64,000 bases of DNA. Source: Haematococcus lacustris. Taxonomy: Eukaryota > Chlorophyta > Chlorophyceae > Chlamydomonadales > Haematococcaceae. Shown here in pieces: positions 15,791 through 26,306 of the stretch. The position numbers were made by a program, and so were the translations under genes. Within the stretch, counting starts at the first letter, position 1, and the number at the start of each line of letters is the position of its first letter. The stretch spans positions 3,924,820 through 3,988,819 of the forward strand of contig JASKMD010000013.1 in the NCBI GenBank assembly GCA_030144725.1. The letters are read 5' to 3'. The notes under the pieces were generated by a model. It searched no databases, was not told where the DNA came from, and saw only the letters and a program-made list of their open reading frames with translations.

Positions 15791-18700
15791 TAGGCCAGAC
15801 TGGGGATGATGGCTGTCTTGATGATGTGGATGGCTTGTCTGGCGCTAGCGAATGAGCGTCGTAGTCTTTCTAGCTTCTGTCTGAGTTGTGTCATCATGGC
15901 TATGTGTTGTGGTTTCCAGTTGAGCGTCATGGTAAGTAAGACGCCAAGGTAAGTGAAGGGGGAGGTCGGTTTGATGTAGGTGACAGGTTTCCCTTGTAGC
16001 GTTACGGCTTGCAGTTCTCTACGGGCTTGCTTGTCCGCTTCTGCCATGGTGCTGCATCTGCCGGATTGGTGCGCTTTGTGGAGCGCCGCTGTGGCGAGGG
16101 TTTTGCTGTGGGATACGATGAGGTGGCCCCAATCCGAGTAGGCGGAGAGCTTGTCTGCCTGGCAGCGTAGGTTGCTGATCGAGTTGCATAGGATAGCGAT
16201 GTCATCTGCGTAGTCGATGCTGCCGATTGTAAATCGCCCGGCGCTGTCGGTTGTGTCGGATGTAAATTTGTATCCCCTCGCTCCTACTTGGAGCCAGCGC
16301 AATAAGGGTTCGATGTAGATGAGGAACAGGAAGGGTGAGAGTGAGTCGCCCTGGATGGTGCCCCGGTCTACAGGTACCGGGTCGGTGGGGCCGTAGGGAG
16401 TTCTGAAGCGCGTTGTAGCGCCCGTGTACAGGTCCTTCACCGCGTCTGTGGCGTCGGTTGGAAAGCCAAGGTCGTGCATGATCCATAGCAGTTTGTCTTG
16501 GCAGGTGGTGTTGAAGGCGCTAGTGAAGTCGACCAGTAGCGCATAGATATCTACTTTGGCTAGCTTGGCGTCTTCGAGGGCCATGACCAGCATTTGGAGC
16601 TGTTGTGTGGTGTCTCTATGGGAGCGGAATCCTGCTTGGCAGTTACTTAACATCCCGTTAGCCTCAGCATACTCGTACAACGCCTTGGTTATGAGGCTGG
16701 TCCAGAGTTTGTAGATGGTATTGGCCAGCCCAACAGGTCTGTAGGCGTTGAGGTCTGTTTCTTGGCCCTTGTCCTTGTAGAGCAGGCAGGTGTCACTGGT
16801 TTTCCATGTTGTGGGTGTGCAGCCAGTGGCCCACATGATGATGAACAATTGGTGTATGGTGTCCCTCATCTCCCATGGCAGCATCTTGATGATCTCGTTT
16901 TCAATGCCGTCTGGGCCAGGCGCTTTGCCCCCTGATAGTCTGCTGATGCATTCTTGAAATCCTGCTTTGTCCATGATGGCTGTGTGCAACCAGTGTATAT
17001 TTTGGCAGGTGTGCAATGTGAAGGGGTCCACGGCTTTGGGGCGGGTCCAGGGGTAATTTCTGGTCTGTGTGTTTGTATAGTGGCCTGTTTTGGGAGTCGG
17101 CGGCGTGAGCTTATGTCTATAGGCGGCGGTGATAATCCGGTTAAGGTCGGCCGGGGCGGTGCAGGTGTTCTTGGTATCGGGGTCGGTTAGTGCCTGCAGT
17201 CCTTTGTGGTCGGTGCGAGAAGGGCGTAGTATGTATTTGTTGGCTTTTTTGGGTTGGGTGCTGATGAGGTGTTGCATTCTAAGACGCGCCTGTGCAATGG
17301 CAAGTGCGGAGTCGTCGTCGTCTAGCTTGTGGATTTGGTCGCGGTAGGAGTTGGTTAGCTGGGCGAGCGCGGCTTGCACGTGATTTTCGGTTGTACCGTT
17401 GCCCTGGCGTGCTTGCACCGCCTCCCTTACCTCCGCGTTGGTCGTGTCTGTCTCTGGGAGTAGGTCGTCGATAGACGGGTGGGCGCTGTTTTGTTTGAAT
17501 AACATTCTAGCCTTCCGGCTGAGTTCTCTGGTGCTTTTGAGCTTTTTCCCTAGTGCCTGTCTGATCTTGCACATGCTCCTGCGTTGGTAATGCTGGCCTC
17601 CTCTGGTCAACGTCTTGGTGTTGCATGTCTGCATGGCAGTTCCCCTGCAGGTTTCCAGGAGCGTTGTGAGCATGGCGGCTGCGGTGTCGACAGCCTCTCT
17701 AGCCGGGAGGCCTGCCACTAGTGTCAAGCGTTGTGGTTGTTGTGGGTTGGCCTTATCTAGTGTGGTCAGGAAGTGGGTAGCGTCTGTGTACATGGGAGCT
17801 AAGTATGCTGTCAGTTGTGCATGCAGTTGTGGAGCGCCTGAGCTGGGTTGTTGCACTCCAAGCCGGTATGCATCCCTATCCTTGTTGGTGATTGGGGTGG
17901 TGAGAATGGTGTGGCTGTGTTTTAAGGGTTGATGTGTGGCTGCTAGATCTATGCCCAGTCTGGTAGTGGTGAGTGTGGCGGTGAGCGGTCTGTGGTCGCT
18001 GAGGTACGCGTTTGTGTCGACGTGTGTGCGATGCCCAGGGCCTTGTCTCGCGTCGCGCGTCAGGATGGCGTCGATGCGGCTGTTGCAGTGTGGTTGCTGG
18101 TAGGTCCAGGCCCGGTCGCCGGGGTCAGCTTCGGATAGGCGCAGCTCCGTGGCGAACTCCCTCATCATGTGGTCTTGTGGGTATTCAGTGTGTTCGGAGC
18201 GGTCCTCTGCCCTCATCGTGGCGTTGATGTCTCCCGCCAGAATGAGTGAGCCGGGCAGGTGTCCAGTGGCTGTTCGTATGTGTTCTTGCATCTTTCTCCT
18301 TAGTGGGATCGCGTCGTCGTTGTTCCCTGACGGCCAGTACGTGGCAACGAGTGTGAGTTCCTCGCTTTGCCGTTGGCGGAGGCTTAGGATGACGCATCGG
18401 GTGTTTACATCCGCATCTGGGCACGGCGGCAGCATGGTGGTTTGCATCTGGATTGCTAGGTCGTGTCTGATGCCAATGAGGACCTCACTATGGCCTTCGT
18501 GACGGTGGACGGTGTAGTTGGGCATAACCCTCTTCAGCCAGCCAGAGCTAGGTTTGTTGCTCTTGGGTTGGGTCATAGTCTCAGTGAGGATCAAGATGTC
18601 CGGGCTTTGTTTGTGCACCAGGTTTAGGACCTCGTTTCTAGATCTGCATAGGCCTCTGACATTGAAGGTTATGAGGGTGATGTGTTGCCTGTTGAGGGTT

Positions 18701-20335
18701 GCTTGGGGCAGTTCGGTTGGGGGGTTGTTGTGTTGGCTCATGTGAGGATCATTGTCCGGCGTGGTTTGTGGTGTCTCGGCTATGGTGGGGTTTAGCATTG
18801 TGGTATGGGCTCCAGTAGTGGGTTTGCAGAGGTATTGGGACATGAGGGTTTGTGTGTGCGTGTCGTTGCGGTGTGCCTTGGTGGCTCGTACCCTCTTAGC
18901 GGACGGGCCAGTGTTGGTATCGACACGCGTGGTGGGTCGATTGGTACGCGGCTTGCCTGAGGGAACTGGCGGGCGGAGGGTAACAGTGGGAATGTCCCGG
19001 CGCTGTCGCGACCGGGCAGGTTCCTCGTGAAATTGGGTGTCCTCTATTGCAGTGCTACGCTTGGCGTCTAGTGTAGAGTTATTGTTGGCGTCAATGGTAG
19101 TCACGGGTGGTGGGGCGAGTATCTCTGTGTGGTTGTTGGTGAGATCAATCGGGTCAGTGTGATCTTGAAAGTGTGCTGCTAGTGCTGATGCGGTGGTGGC
19201 TTCCAACGGGTCCGCTATCCAGATCTCCCTCCTAACGAACCTTGTGTGTCTCACATTGCCTGTGCATATGGTGAGCAAGTTCCCTTGGAGGCGTCCCCAG
19301 TCGTTAGGTGTGGAGAGTGGTTTTGGCCCACGGTTGAGTGAGTCCAGCTGGTACCAGCCTTGTTGTGTGTGTTTAATGACAGTTGCATGGTGGTGTGAGA
19401 GCAAGATAGCAACATCAGTGTGTGTCGCACCCGTGTTTGCAATGGCTGTAGTGATCGCCTCAGGTGTGATCCTGGAGGTTGGTAGGTAGGCTGTTGCTGG
19501 GTGCAGGTACGTACGCATCTCAAGGTGTTTGCGGTGTAGGTAGTGGTTCAGTGTGTCAGACGAGAATCTGCCTTTCTCGTGGTAGATGTGATCGATATTG
19601 AAGGTTCGAATTGTATGCCCTTCTTCTCGTGCTGTTTGTGCTAGGTATTGTAGGTGCTCGGCTAGATCCTTGCAGTGTCTGATGACTGCATGGTAATCTA
19701 TGCATTTCTTTCCCATGGCCATGTTAAATGCATGTACCAGGCAACATTCTTCGTACTGCCCTTCCATGTAGATTTGTGTAGGGTTGTGGACCGGTATATA
19801 TGTGGTTGCTTGGTTGCTTGGTTGTTCCATATGGCTGATGATGTTGTTGATGCCTTTTTCTTCGCACCGGCGTATCTGTTCCCGTGAGCGGGTGTTGGGC
19901 GTGATGACAAAGAGTTGGTGCACATTCCGTTTGGTTGCGGTAGGGACATGCAGGAGGGTTGTGGCTGTCGTTTCCATGGAGTCCAGTAGGTACCAAGCGC
20001 CGTTAATGCACTTCATGGCCATGCTGTGGCCCGGTTTTCTGCACAAAAAAGTGTGTGTACCGTATTGGCCGGCAAGGTTCCCAAGGTTGTCATTGGTCCA
20101 GTCACTGGGTAGGGTGAGTAGGGCAACGCTCTGCACTGCAAGGCCGTAGTGGGTACGTAAGTACATCTCTATGACTTCGTCAGAATAGCCGTCAGCGCCT
20201 CGTGCCATCAGCCATGCGCCGCGCTCAAAGTGGTCAGCTATTTGGGGGAGCCTGTTCTCATAGAAGTTGTCTATGTCTTGCGTGGTGACCCATTCATGCC
20301 CCGCGGCATTGTTGAGGGAGTAGACCGACCATAGC
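15791..20335 (-). pseudogene. Element B/C, 5' part: Josephin-like domains, APE and RT up to the insertion
   Basis: The open frame 20535-15781 is element sequence only from about 20335 (VYSLNNAAGHEW). The first about 65 residues derive from the unrelated spacer. It keeps the second protease-like domain (EECCLVHAFN, HHHATVIK, QLDS), the APE motifs (LTETM, AGDINATM, LSDHRP) and RT motifs (PGPDG, LLVDFTSAFN, YADD). It ends at SLAY, where the DNA transposon begins. Domain 1 has lost its Cys because the truncation falls on it. Downstream, the frame resumes at SFC at 14250. Apart from the insertion and the two truncations, I see no stop in the element-derived frame. Confidence 0.9.
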
Positions 20336-20765
20336 TCATTGCAAACTAGAGTAGAAGGCCGTTCGAACGGTACAAGTCTTACGTTAATCCGCGCATCCGT
20401 TGCGACGTAATTTGGCCGCCAATTTGTTAACCAAGCAATCTGCACAGATGTCGTATCTCCGTTATCTGCACAGCCGATGCTAGTCGACATCTGCACAGCT
20501 GCATGCTGTGCAGATGTCGATTGTCCATAGGGCATCTACATGCATCTGCACAGATTCCGGGCTCATTTAACCGACATCTGTGCAGATTCCCAAAAAGGGG
20601 GGGGTACCTCGCGCGCGGATCGTTGTATCTCCGCAACCGCTGCGAGTTAGGACTTCATTCAAGAGCGAGGTCCCCCTTAAACTCAGCGTTCTATCGTTCT
20701 ATCGGAGCAGAATGTCCTTCCGATGCAAAAAAGGCCCTCGCGTCGGCCTCATTTATCGTGAGTGT
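20336..20765. other. Spacer between element D and element C with inverted-repeat cluster
   Basis: The 430 bp match neither retroelement copy. The first half is packed with ATCTGCACAG in both orientations (see 20437-20590). The second half (20590-20765) has no coding signal I recognise. Element D breaks off on one side and element C on the other, so this may be a remnant of another insertion or the product of a rearrangement. Confidence 0.6.
20437..20590. repeat. Cluster of ATCTGCACAG inverted repeats with a 14-bp-arm perfect hairpin
   Basis: CGACATCTGCACAG (from 20485) and its exact reverse complement (to 20519) flank a 7-nt loop. An outer pair, AATCTGCACAGATGTCG (20437-20453) and its exact reverse complement (about 20572-20588), encloses it. 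Further single copies lie at about 20463 and 20543. The nested symmetric layout is like subterminal repeats of DNA transposons. Confidence 0.75.
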
Positions 20766-22023
20766 TGCCTTTCTCGTGGTAGATGTGATCGATATTGAAG
20801 GATCGAATTGTATGCCCTTCTTCTCGTGCTGCTTGTGCTAGATGTTGTAGGTGCTCGGCTAGTTGCTTGCAGTGTCTGATGACTGCATTGTGATCTATGC
20901 ATTTCTTTCCCATGGCCATGTTGAATGCATGTACCAGGCAGCACTCTTCGTGTTGCCCTTCCATGTAGAGATGTGCAGGGTTGTGGATCGGTGTATATGT
21001 GGGGCCGGGTGTAGTGTTGCTATCGTGGTCACGTGTTTGTTCCGCATGGCTGATGATGTGGTGAATGCCCTTTTCCTCACACCGGCGTATCTGCTCCCGT
21101 GAGCGGATATTAGGCGTAATGACAAAGAGTTGGTGCATAGTCCGCTTGGTTGCAGCAGGAATGTGCATGAGGGGTGTGGCTGTCGTTTTCAAGGAGTCCA
21201 ATAGGTGCCATGAGCCGTTAATGCACTTCATGGCCATGCTGTGCCCTGGCTTCTTGCACAGAAAGGTGTGTGTACCGTATTGGCCCGCGAGGTTCCCTAG
21301 GTTATCAGCAGCCCAGTCGCTGGGTTGGTTGAGTTGGGATATGCTCTGCACAGCAAGGCCGTAGTGGGTACGTAAGTACATCTCAATAACTTCGTCGGAG
21401 TAGCCGTCCACTCCTCTTGCCATTAGCCATGCGCCACGCTCAAAGTGATCAGTTAGCTGAGGGAGCCTGTTCTCGTAAAAGTTGTCTATGTCTGGCATGG
21501 TGACCCATTCATGTCCCGCAGCATTGTTCAGGGAGTAAACCTGGCACGCGGAGCTATCTTTATCTTGTTTGAAATGTTTGATAGCTGGGCCTGGATTGGC
21601 TTCCACGTCCCCAGCGGCTAGTAGGAGCCAGGCCACGTAGACTGCCCGTGCGGCGGCTATGGGGTTAAAGGTGCATGTGGTCCAGCTAGTTTCACCTATT
21701 GTTGTTTGATAGCAGCAATAGACATGGAGGGTGTTGTTGTATTGGTAGACTGTGTATGGGCGGCCGTTCTTGGCTCCATGTGTGGAGAGGTGGAAAGTGT
21801 TAGAAAGCTTACATAGGGAGCTAGAAGCTGCTAGGGTGCCGTCTAGGCCCGTCATTAGATTGTACCCGATGGCTCGTATTGTGGATCTATAGGAGCCTAG
21901 TCGTTTGCGGTGTCGTCTTAAGCATCGTTTGGATTCTGTAGCTGTGGGTTTGTGGCGGTGTTGGAGGCTTGTGTTGCGGATGTAGGTACCTATCGCAATG
22001 AGAAGGAATTGTGCTATAACCAT
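20766..22023 (-). pseudogene. Element D main ORF, 5' part: 2A plus Josephin-like domains, 3'-truncated
   Basis: From the Met at 22023: hydrophobic start, a basic stretch (KRCLRRHRKRL), a segment alignable with element A, then VAWLLLAAGDVEANPGP with the 2A core at 21586-21612. Protease-like domain 1 follows (SSACQVYSLNN, GHSMAMK, LLDS) and part of domain 2 (EECCLVHAFN). The frame leaves element sequence at about 20766 and stops at 20749. Cys, His and Asp of domain 1 are all present. The His/Asp half of domain 2 is lost. The same frame upstream is open back to the TAA at 22102-22104, which is the stop of ORF1. Confidence 0.85.
21586..21612 (-). other. 2A-like site in element D (GDVEANPGP)
   Basis: Matches the 2A consensus and sits at the position homologous to the site in element A, directly before the first protease-like domain and after a Trp-Leu-Leu-Leu-Ala-Ala stretch. 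Confidence 0.85.
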
Positions 22024-22101
22024 ATTCTGATGGTCGATGACGCTGCCCGTGTGGGTGGGGATACAGTGGTGCGCATGGCTGGTGGTCTCATCCCGGTACT
22101 G

Positions 22102-25100
22102 TTACTGGCTGCTTGCATTTACATGGTGTCCTTGGGCTACAACGTAGGCGTGCGGCATAGTACCATAACGGGGTGTCAGGGTGGTGAGGGGTGCAGACCA
22201 CTCATTACATAGCCTCACTCGTCCTTTTCTGCTATATGGTGTTCCTACTACATTCTTATGTCTAGTTAGCCACTGATAGCTGGCCCCAAGGCATTGATCA
22301 ATGTAGGATGAGTGCGCAGGGCACTGCGAGCAGTCGGTCCAGTTCCTATGCCAGCAATTGTCTGCCATGGGGGTCTCCGCCCTCCTGCACGTTGGGGCAT
22401 CAGGTGGGGCAGTTGGTGAGGCAGTTGGTGGCGTGGCAGGTGGGGTTGCGTGGGAGGTGGCAGGTGGGGCAGCAGGTGGTGCCGCAGCTGGGGTAGCAGC
22501 AGGTGGGGCTGCGGGTAAGACAACAGGTGGGGCTGCAGGTGGGGTAGGTGGGGCTACAGGTGTGGCGGCTGGTGAAGCAGCGGGTGAGGCAGCGGGTGGG
22601 GTGGTAGGTATGGTTTCATGGGAGGTGGCAGGTTGGGCAGTAGGTGGGGCTACCGATGCAATGGCAGGGGAGGCAGCAGGTGAGGCAGCAGATGGGGTGG
22701 CAGGTGTGGCGGCGTGGGGGGTGGCAAGTGGGGCAGCGGGTGGTGCTGTAGCTGGGGCAGCAGTAGGTGGGGCTGGGGGTGGGACAGCAGGTGGGGCTGC
22801 GGGTGGGGTAGGAAGTGGGGCTGCGGGTGTGGCGGCTGGTAGGGCAGCTGGTGAGGCAACTGGTGCAGCAACAGGTGGGGCAGTAGGGGGAGCAGGTGGG
22901 GCGGTAGGTAGGGCGGCTAGGTGTCTTGTGTATCTGTGTATGTTGGTGTCGCGCATGTCATGGTAGGTTGGTGTCGTGTATGCTGGTGTGTACAAGCCCA
23001 GGTGCTGTTTTACCTCGGTGGAGAGGTCAGGCCGAGGGCCGGTCCAGCGATTGCACATCCTCCATCTCGTCCGCCAGGTGCTGGAAGGAGCTGGTGGAGT
23101 TGTGACGCTTGAGTGGGTGCTTGGTTGGGGACTGCAAGCATCAACGAGATCAGGGGTGTGTGTGGAGGGTATATGGGTGTGGCAAGTGTGGGACAGGGGA
23201 GGAGAGGGGGAGGGACATGTGGTTTCACTGCTATGGGGGGTGCACTGGTCGTAGTGGTGTGTGGCTGTAGTGGTGCAGGTCAGGTGCTTGGTTGTATTAG
23301 TGGAGCAAAATAGGTAATTGTTTCCTGTGTGTTTGTATTCTCTAACCTGTCTCTCGTCGCTGGTCCGGCGGTTGCTGGACCCTGCGCCCCTTGGTGGCAG
23401 AGATGTGACAGACTGAGCGCGGCCTGGCAGTTGGGTGCTGCTCCTTGGGACTCCCATGGGTGGCCTGGGCATGGCCGCCATGGGGGTTGGGTGCTGCTGC
23501 TGCTCAATGGCGGGGTCTGTCAGGCGGGGGCTGCAGATGTCCACCATCACGGTGTAGATGTCTTGCACCTTGCGGGTAGCAACTGCCTTGGCGCTGTCAG
23601 TGCGGGAGGCTGCAACTTCCAGCATGGCTTTGACCAGTGGCAGGCACTGCGTCACCAGCCTGTCCAGGCTGGAGGTAATGACCACCCCCCTGCGGCTGCC
23701 CTCATGGCCCAGTTGCCAGTCTTCATTCATCAGATGGCGGCTGCGGTCCAGGAAGACTTTGGCTTTGCGCTGGTCTGTGTGGGTCAGGTGGTGAGCTTCG
23801 GCCATAACAAAGCACGTAGCCCTTAGCATGGTTTCTTTGCGATGCAGGGGCTGGGCGCTGTCCGTGCCCACTGCGGCTGCGCTGCCTGTGTAGCTGTCGT
23901 CATGCCCATTGACCGTGATGGCCCTCCTGCTGCTGTCCTGGATTGGCGTGCCCTTGCTGCTCATCAGGGCCACTGTGTACACTATAGCCGCCCGCTCAGG
24001 GCCACCTCCTGGGTAGATGGTGGTCTGAGCCCTGCCGCTCTGCCCAACTGCAGCGATGATGGACGAGGAGTTGCTGCTGGCCAGGGACACATGCTTAGTG
24101 GTAGCGGTGTAGCTGCTGACGTTGCTAGCTGTAGCAGCTGTGCCTTTGAGAGGCGGGGTCGCGGTGCTGCCTGCCTGGTAGGTGGCGTTCAGGGTCAGGT
24201 CAGCCTCCAGGATGGTCAGCTCGGCCTCAGCAACTGCCTTGAGGACAGAGGCCAGGCCTGCCAGGCCAATGCCTGCAGCGGTGCTGAGCACGAGCGAGTG
24301 CTTGGTGTCAAGGCCGCTGACTCTGCTGGACTGAGGCTGAGTCAGAGTGAATTTGACTTTGCTGCCGCTGATCTGCAGGTCACCGCTGCTCTCTATGGCA
24401 GCACAGGTTTCAGAGTCTGTGAACTCAACTTTAGTCATGCTCCTGCCTGACACGTCGTGGGCAGAGTGGACTGAGCAGGCCAGCAGGAAGACAGGGTGGC
24501 TGCGCAGGGACACATCCTGGGCCATCTTATGGCGCAGGTAGCCTAGGGCTCTGATCAGAGAGATGGCTTTAGCGCCTGTGGCCCTGTTTGTTAGGACAGC
24601 GTTGGCTGCTGGGTCGCTAAGGAAGCCATTGCTGGTCATTTTCAGGGTAAAGGCTATGCTCGGGGAGGGTGCCTTGGGGAAGTAGATGAGGGGCCTGGCC
24701 AGTGTGGTCGTGCTGCTGCTGGCTGTGAGGGGCTGGGTGCACTGGAGGGTGGAGAGCAACCCGCCTGAGGAGATGGTTGCTCCAATCAGCCCTAGCATTC
24801 CAGCTCTGCGGATCTCCTCCTCCTCGTGCGTGGCTTCAATCTGCAGCTCAAAGGTCTCCGTTCCCCCAAGCTTGTACTTTTCCTCATGGATGGTGTAGTC
24901 GTCACAACCCATGCTGCTCAGGACCTTGTCCACCTTCTTCAGTGTTTCTGCATATGAAGGCATGTGGTGAGATTGTAAGCTTGTGTGGTTCTGTATCAAA
25001 AGGGTGTGTGTCCTTTTCTGTCCTGTCCTGTGTACGTATGTGCATGACAGGCCATGTATGTTTCTAGTCTGTTCTGTGCATGTATCGGGCCAGCAGGGGA

Positions 25101-25845
25101 CATGAAGGCGGTGTTTTGGGCGTCCTGCAAGTCCACATATAGTAAGGTCTCTGTTATGTGGGGCCATGTCACCTTCTTTGAATGCTGTGGTGAGGTCCTT
25201 AAGGACGACTGCCTTGGTGTCGTAGAGAAACGAGTACGGGGCCAGGACGGCATCTCCAGCGTCTACGCGCACTACAGCTGCGATGGCCTCCTCATACTCC
25301 AAGGTGCTGTAGCTGTTATGGTGCGTATCCCCAGCACGGTTGCTGGAGATGGTCGGGGCGGCTGGGCTCTTGTAGCTGGCCTTAGCTTTGGCGAGGAGGC
25401 TGGCGTGGGTCGCGTTGCTGCTAACGAAGATAGGCTTCTTGGGAAGCGCTGCTTTGAGCAAAGTGTACATGTCGGCCGAGGTCGATGTCAACTTGTAGAT
25501 CGCTGCGGTCAGGTCGAAAGGGTCACGATCCGTGTTGCTAATTCCGTAGGGGGTATCAGTGTGGTGGAGAGTTGGGGTCGTAGTATGGATGCACGTTGGC
25601 CAGGGGCCAAAGTTGTTTGCGTAGCTACCGTGGGGCGAACCCTCAACGGTGCCGTGTTGGCCTGACAAGTGCGGAGCTGGATGGCCACTTGTGCCACCCA
25701 AGCTTACCGCACCCCAGCACCAACACGCGCACAACAACCAGAGACAGGTTAGGACGACGGTAGGCCTTCTCCTGGGCTTACCATCAACATCCATAGCCTG
25801 TGCAGCGCGCGTTGTACAAGTCGGGGTTGATGAATCGACGCTCAT
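22102..25845 (-). CDS. Element D ORF1: signal-anchored, Ala/Pro-rich protein of unknown function
   Basis: 1247 residues. After Met18 (25794) comes a basic PRRR and a hydrophobic Cys/Trp-rich run (about residues 28-48) that looks like a signal anchor. The middle (about 300-790) is a globular-looking region that I do not recognise, rich in Ser/Thr/Ala, with IEATHEEEEI and a glycine/alanine hydrophobic patch. The C-terminal third holds a long Ala/Pro/Thr repeat (22370-22920), then a Cys-containing tail. The ORF ends in TAA at 22102-22104, and 26 codons later in the same frame the 2A-containing ORF has its first Met. Inference: this is the ORF1/Gag-position protein of the element, or the N-terminal part of one polyprotein read past the stop. 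An intron near 24960-25080 cannot be excluded. Confidence 0.6.
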   Translation of the reverse strand: MSVDSSTPTCTTRAAQAMDVDGKPRRRPTVVLTCLWLLCACWCWGAVSLGGTSGHPAPHLSGQHGTVEGSPHGSYANNFGPWPTCIHTTTPTLHHTDTPYGISNTDRDPFDLTAAIYKLTSTSADMYTLLKAALPKKPIFVSSNATHASLLAKAKASYKSPAAPTISSNRAGDTHHNSYSTLEYEEAIAAVVRVDAGDAVLAPYSFLYDTKAVVLKDLTTAFKEGDMAPHNRDLTICGLAGRPKHRLHVPCWPDTCTEQTRNIHGLSCTYVHRTGQKRTHTLLIQNHTSLQSHHMPSYAETLKKVDKVLSSMGCDDYTIHEEKYKLGGTETFELQIEATHEEEEIRRAGMLGLIGATISSGGLLSTLQCTQPLTASSSTTTLARPLIYFPKAPSPSIAFTLKMTSNGFLSDPAANAVLTNRATGAKAISLIRALGYLRHKMAQDVSLRSHPVFLLACSVHSAHDVSGRSMTKVEFTDSETCAAIESSGDLQISGSKVKFTLTQPQSSRVSGLDTKHSLVLSTAAGIGLAGLASVLKAVAEAELTILEADLTLNATYQAGSTATPPLKGTAATASNVSSYTATTKHVSLASSNSSSIIAAVGQSGRAQTTIYPGGGPERAAIVYTVALMSSKGTPIQDSSRRAITVNGHDDSYTGSAAAVGTDSAQPLHRKETMLRATCFVMAEAHHLTHTDQRKAKVFLDRSRHLMNEDWQLGHEGSRRGVVITSSLDRLVTQCLPLVKAMLEVAASRTDSAKAVATRKVQDIYTVMVDICSPRLTDPAIEQQQHPTPMAAMPRPPMGVPRSSTQLPGRAQSVTSLPPRGAGSSNRRTSDERQVREYKHTGNNYLFCSTNTTKHLTCTTTATHHYDQCTPHSSETTCPSPSPPLSHTCHTHIPSTHTPDLVDACSPQPSTHSSVTTPPAPSSTWRTRWRMCNRWTGPRPDLSTEVKQHLGLYTPAYTTPTYHDMRDTNIHRYTRHLAALPTAPPAPPTAPPVAAPVASPAALPAATPAAPLPTPPAAPPAVPPPAPPTAAPATAPPAAPLATPHAATPATPSAASPAASPAIASVAPPTAQPATSHETIPTTPPAASPAASPAATPVAPPTPPAAPPVVLPAAPPAATPAAAPPAAPPATSHATPPATPPTASPTAPPDAPTCRRAETPMADNCWHRNWTDCSQCPAHSSYIDQCLGASYQWLTRHKNVVGTPYSRKGRVRLCNEWSAPLTTLTPRYGTMPHAYVVAQGHHVNASSQ
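22370..22920 (-). repeat. Degenerate GC-rich repeat coding Pro/Ala/Thr
   Basis: Irregular short units coding PAAPPA-, TPPAAP- and SPAAS-like runs within ORF1 of element D. The opposite strand is open (Gly/Ala) only as a shadow. Confidence 0.8.
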
Positions 25846-25982
25846 TCGGCAGCTCCTGACGTGCTCTGTAAGACTCTGCTGTTGGATAGTCTAGAGCTCG
25901 CTTCGGTGCGGCGGAATTTTGCGTTGAGTTTTTCAAACCAGAATTGTATGCCCATGTGCATGAATTCAAACGCGTTTCCAAT

Positions 25983-26306
25983 GGACTCATGCCCTGACGC
26001 GACCGCAACGCGCGCCATCCGGGACAGCCGCAACACATCACTCACCCTACCGCCCGACCAACGCAAAATCACACCCTGGGCCGCGGGTCTCACGGAACTT
26101 GCGCCCACACCCGCCGTGCCAGACACCAGAAACCGCTATATGGATATGAAAGCGTACGCGGTCACGCACGCAACGCAACCAGACACGACGGAACGGGCAG
26201 CAGCGGCCCCAGCCCCCGACGCCATTAGGGCGCGCTCACGGCTGCTGCAACGAGAGCAACGAGCAACATCCTCGCACCCAACGGAGCCCACTCGACCCAA
26301 AGCGGG
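25983..26306 (+). pseudogene. Short internal Dualen fragment (element F)
   Basis: About 325 bp closely matching 7958-8284 of element A (region between RT and PHD, starting SCPDATATRAIRDSRNTS and ending at KAG), in open frame on the plus strand. Both edges are sharp, with unrelated sequence on each side. It has no 5' or 3' element end, so it is a rearranged or captured piece and not a fresh insertion. Confidence 0.88.

Larger units (their letters stand above)
11581..20335 (-). mobile_element. Element B/C: second Dualen-like copy, split by a DNA transposon
   Basis: Read on the minus strand, the copy starts abruptly at the catalytic-Cys position of Josephin-like domain 1 (about 20335). It runs through protease 2, APE and RT to 15791, is interrupted by the insert 14253-15788, then continues from 14252 through the rest of RT and the PHD finger. 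It stops just before RNase H at the junction with element A's tail (about 11581). Both ends are therefore truncated: RNase H and RLE are absent and the 5' third is missing. It is closely similar to element A but clearly diverged. Confidence 0.9.
20766..25850 (-). mobile_element. Element D: 5' portion of a third Dualen-like copy (ORF1, 2A, proteases)
   Basis: Minus strand. It contains the 1247-residue ORF1, a single in-frame TAA, then the 2A site and the first protease-like domain, and breaks off in the second protease-like domain near 20766 (after HIYHEKG). Its overlap with element C is about 80-85 percent identical by eye, so D and C are different copies. LINEs are normally truncated at the 5' end; loss of the 3' end points to a later rearrangement. 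The 5' end is near 25850-25980 and is not fixed. Confidence 0.8.

Noticed and set aside
22308..24450. Plus-strand ORFs rich in Gly/Ala opposite ORF1 of element D
   Set aside because: Shadows of the minus-strand ORF and its Ala/Pro repeat; the minus strand has the element context.
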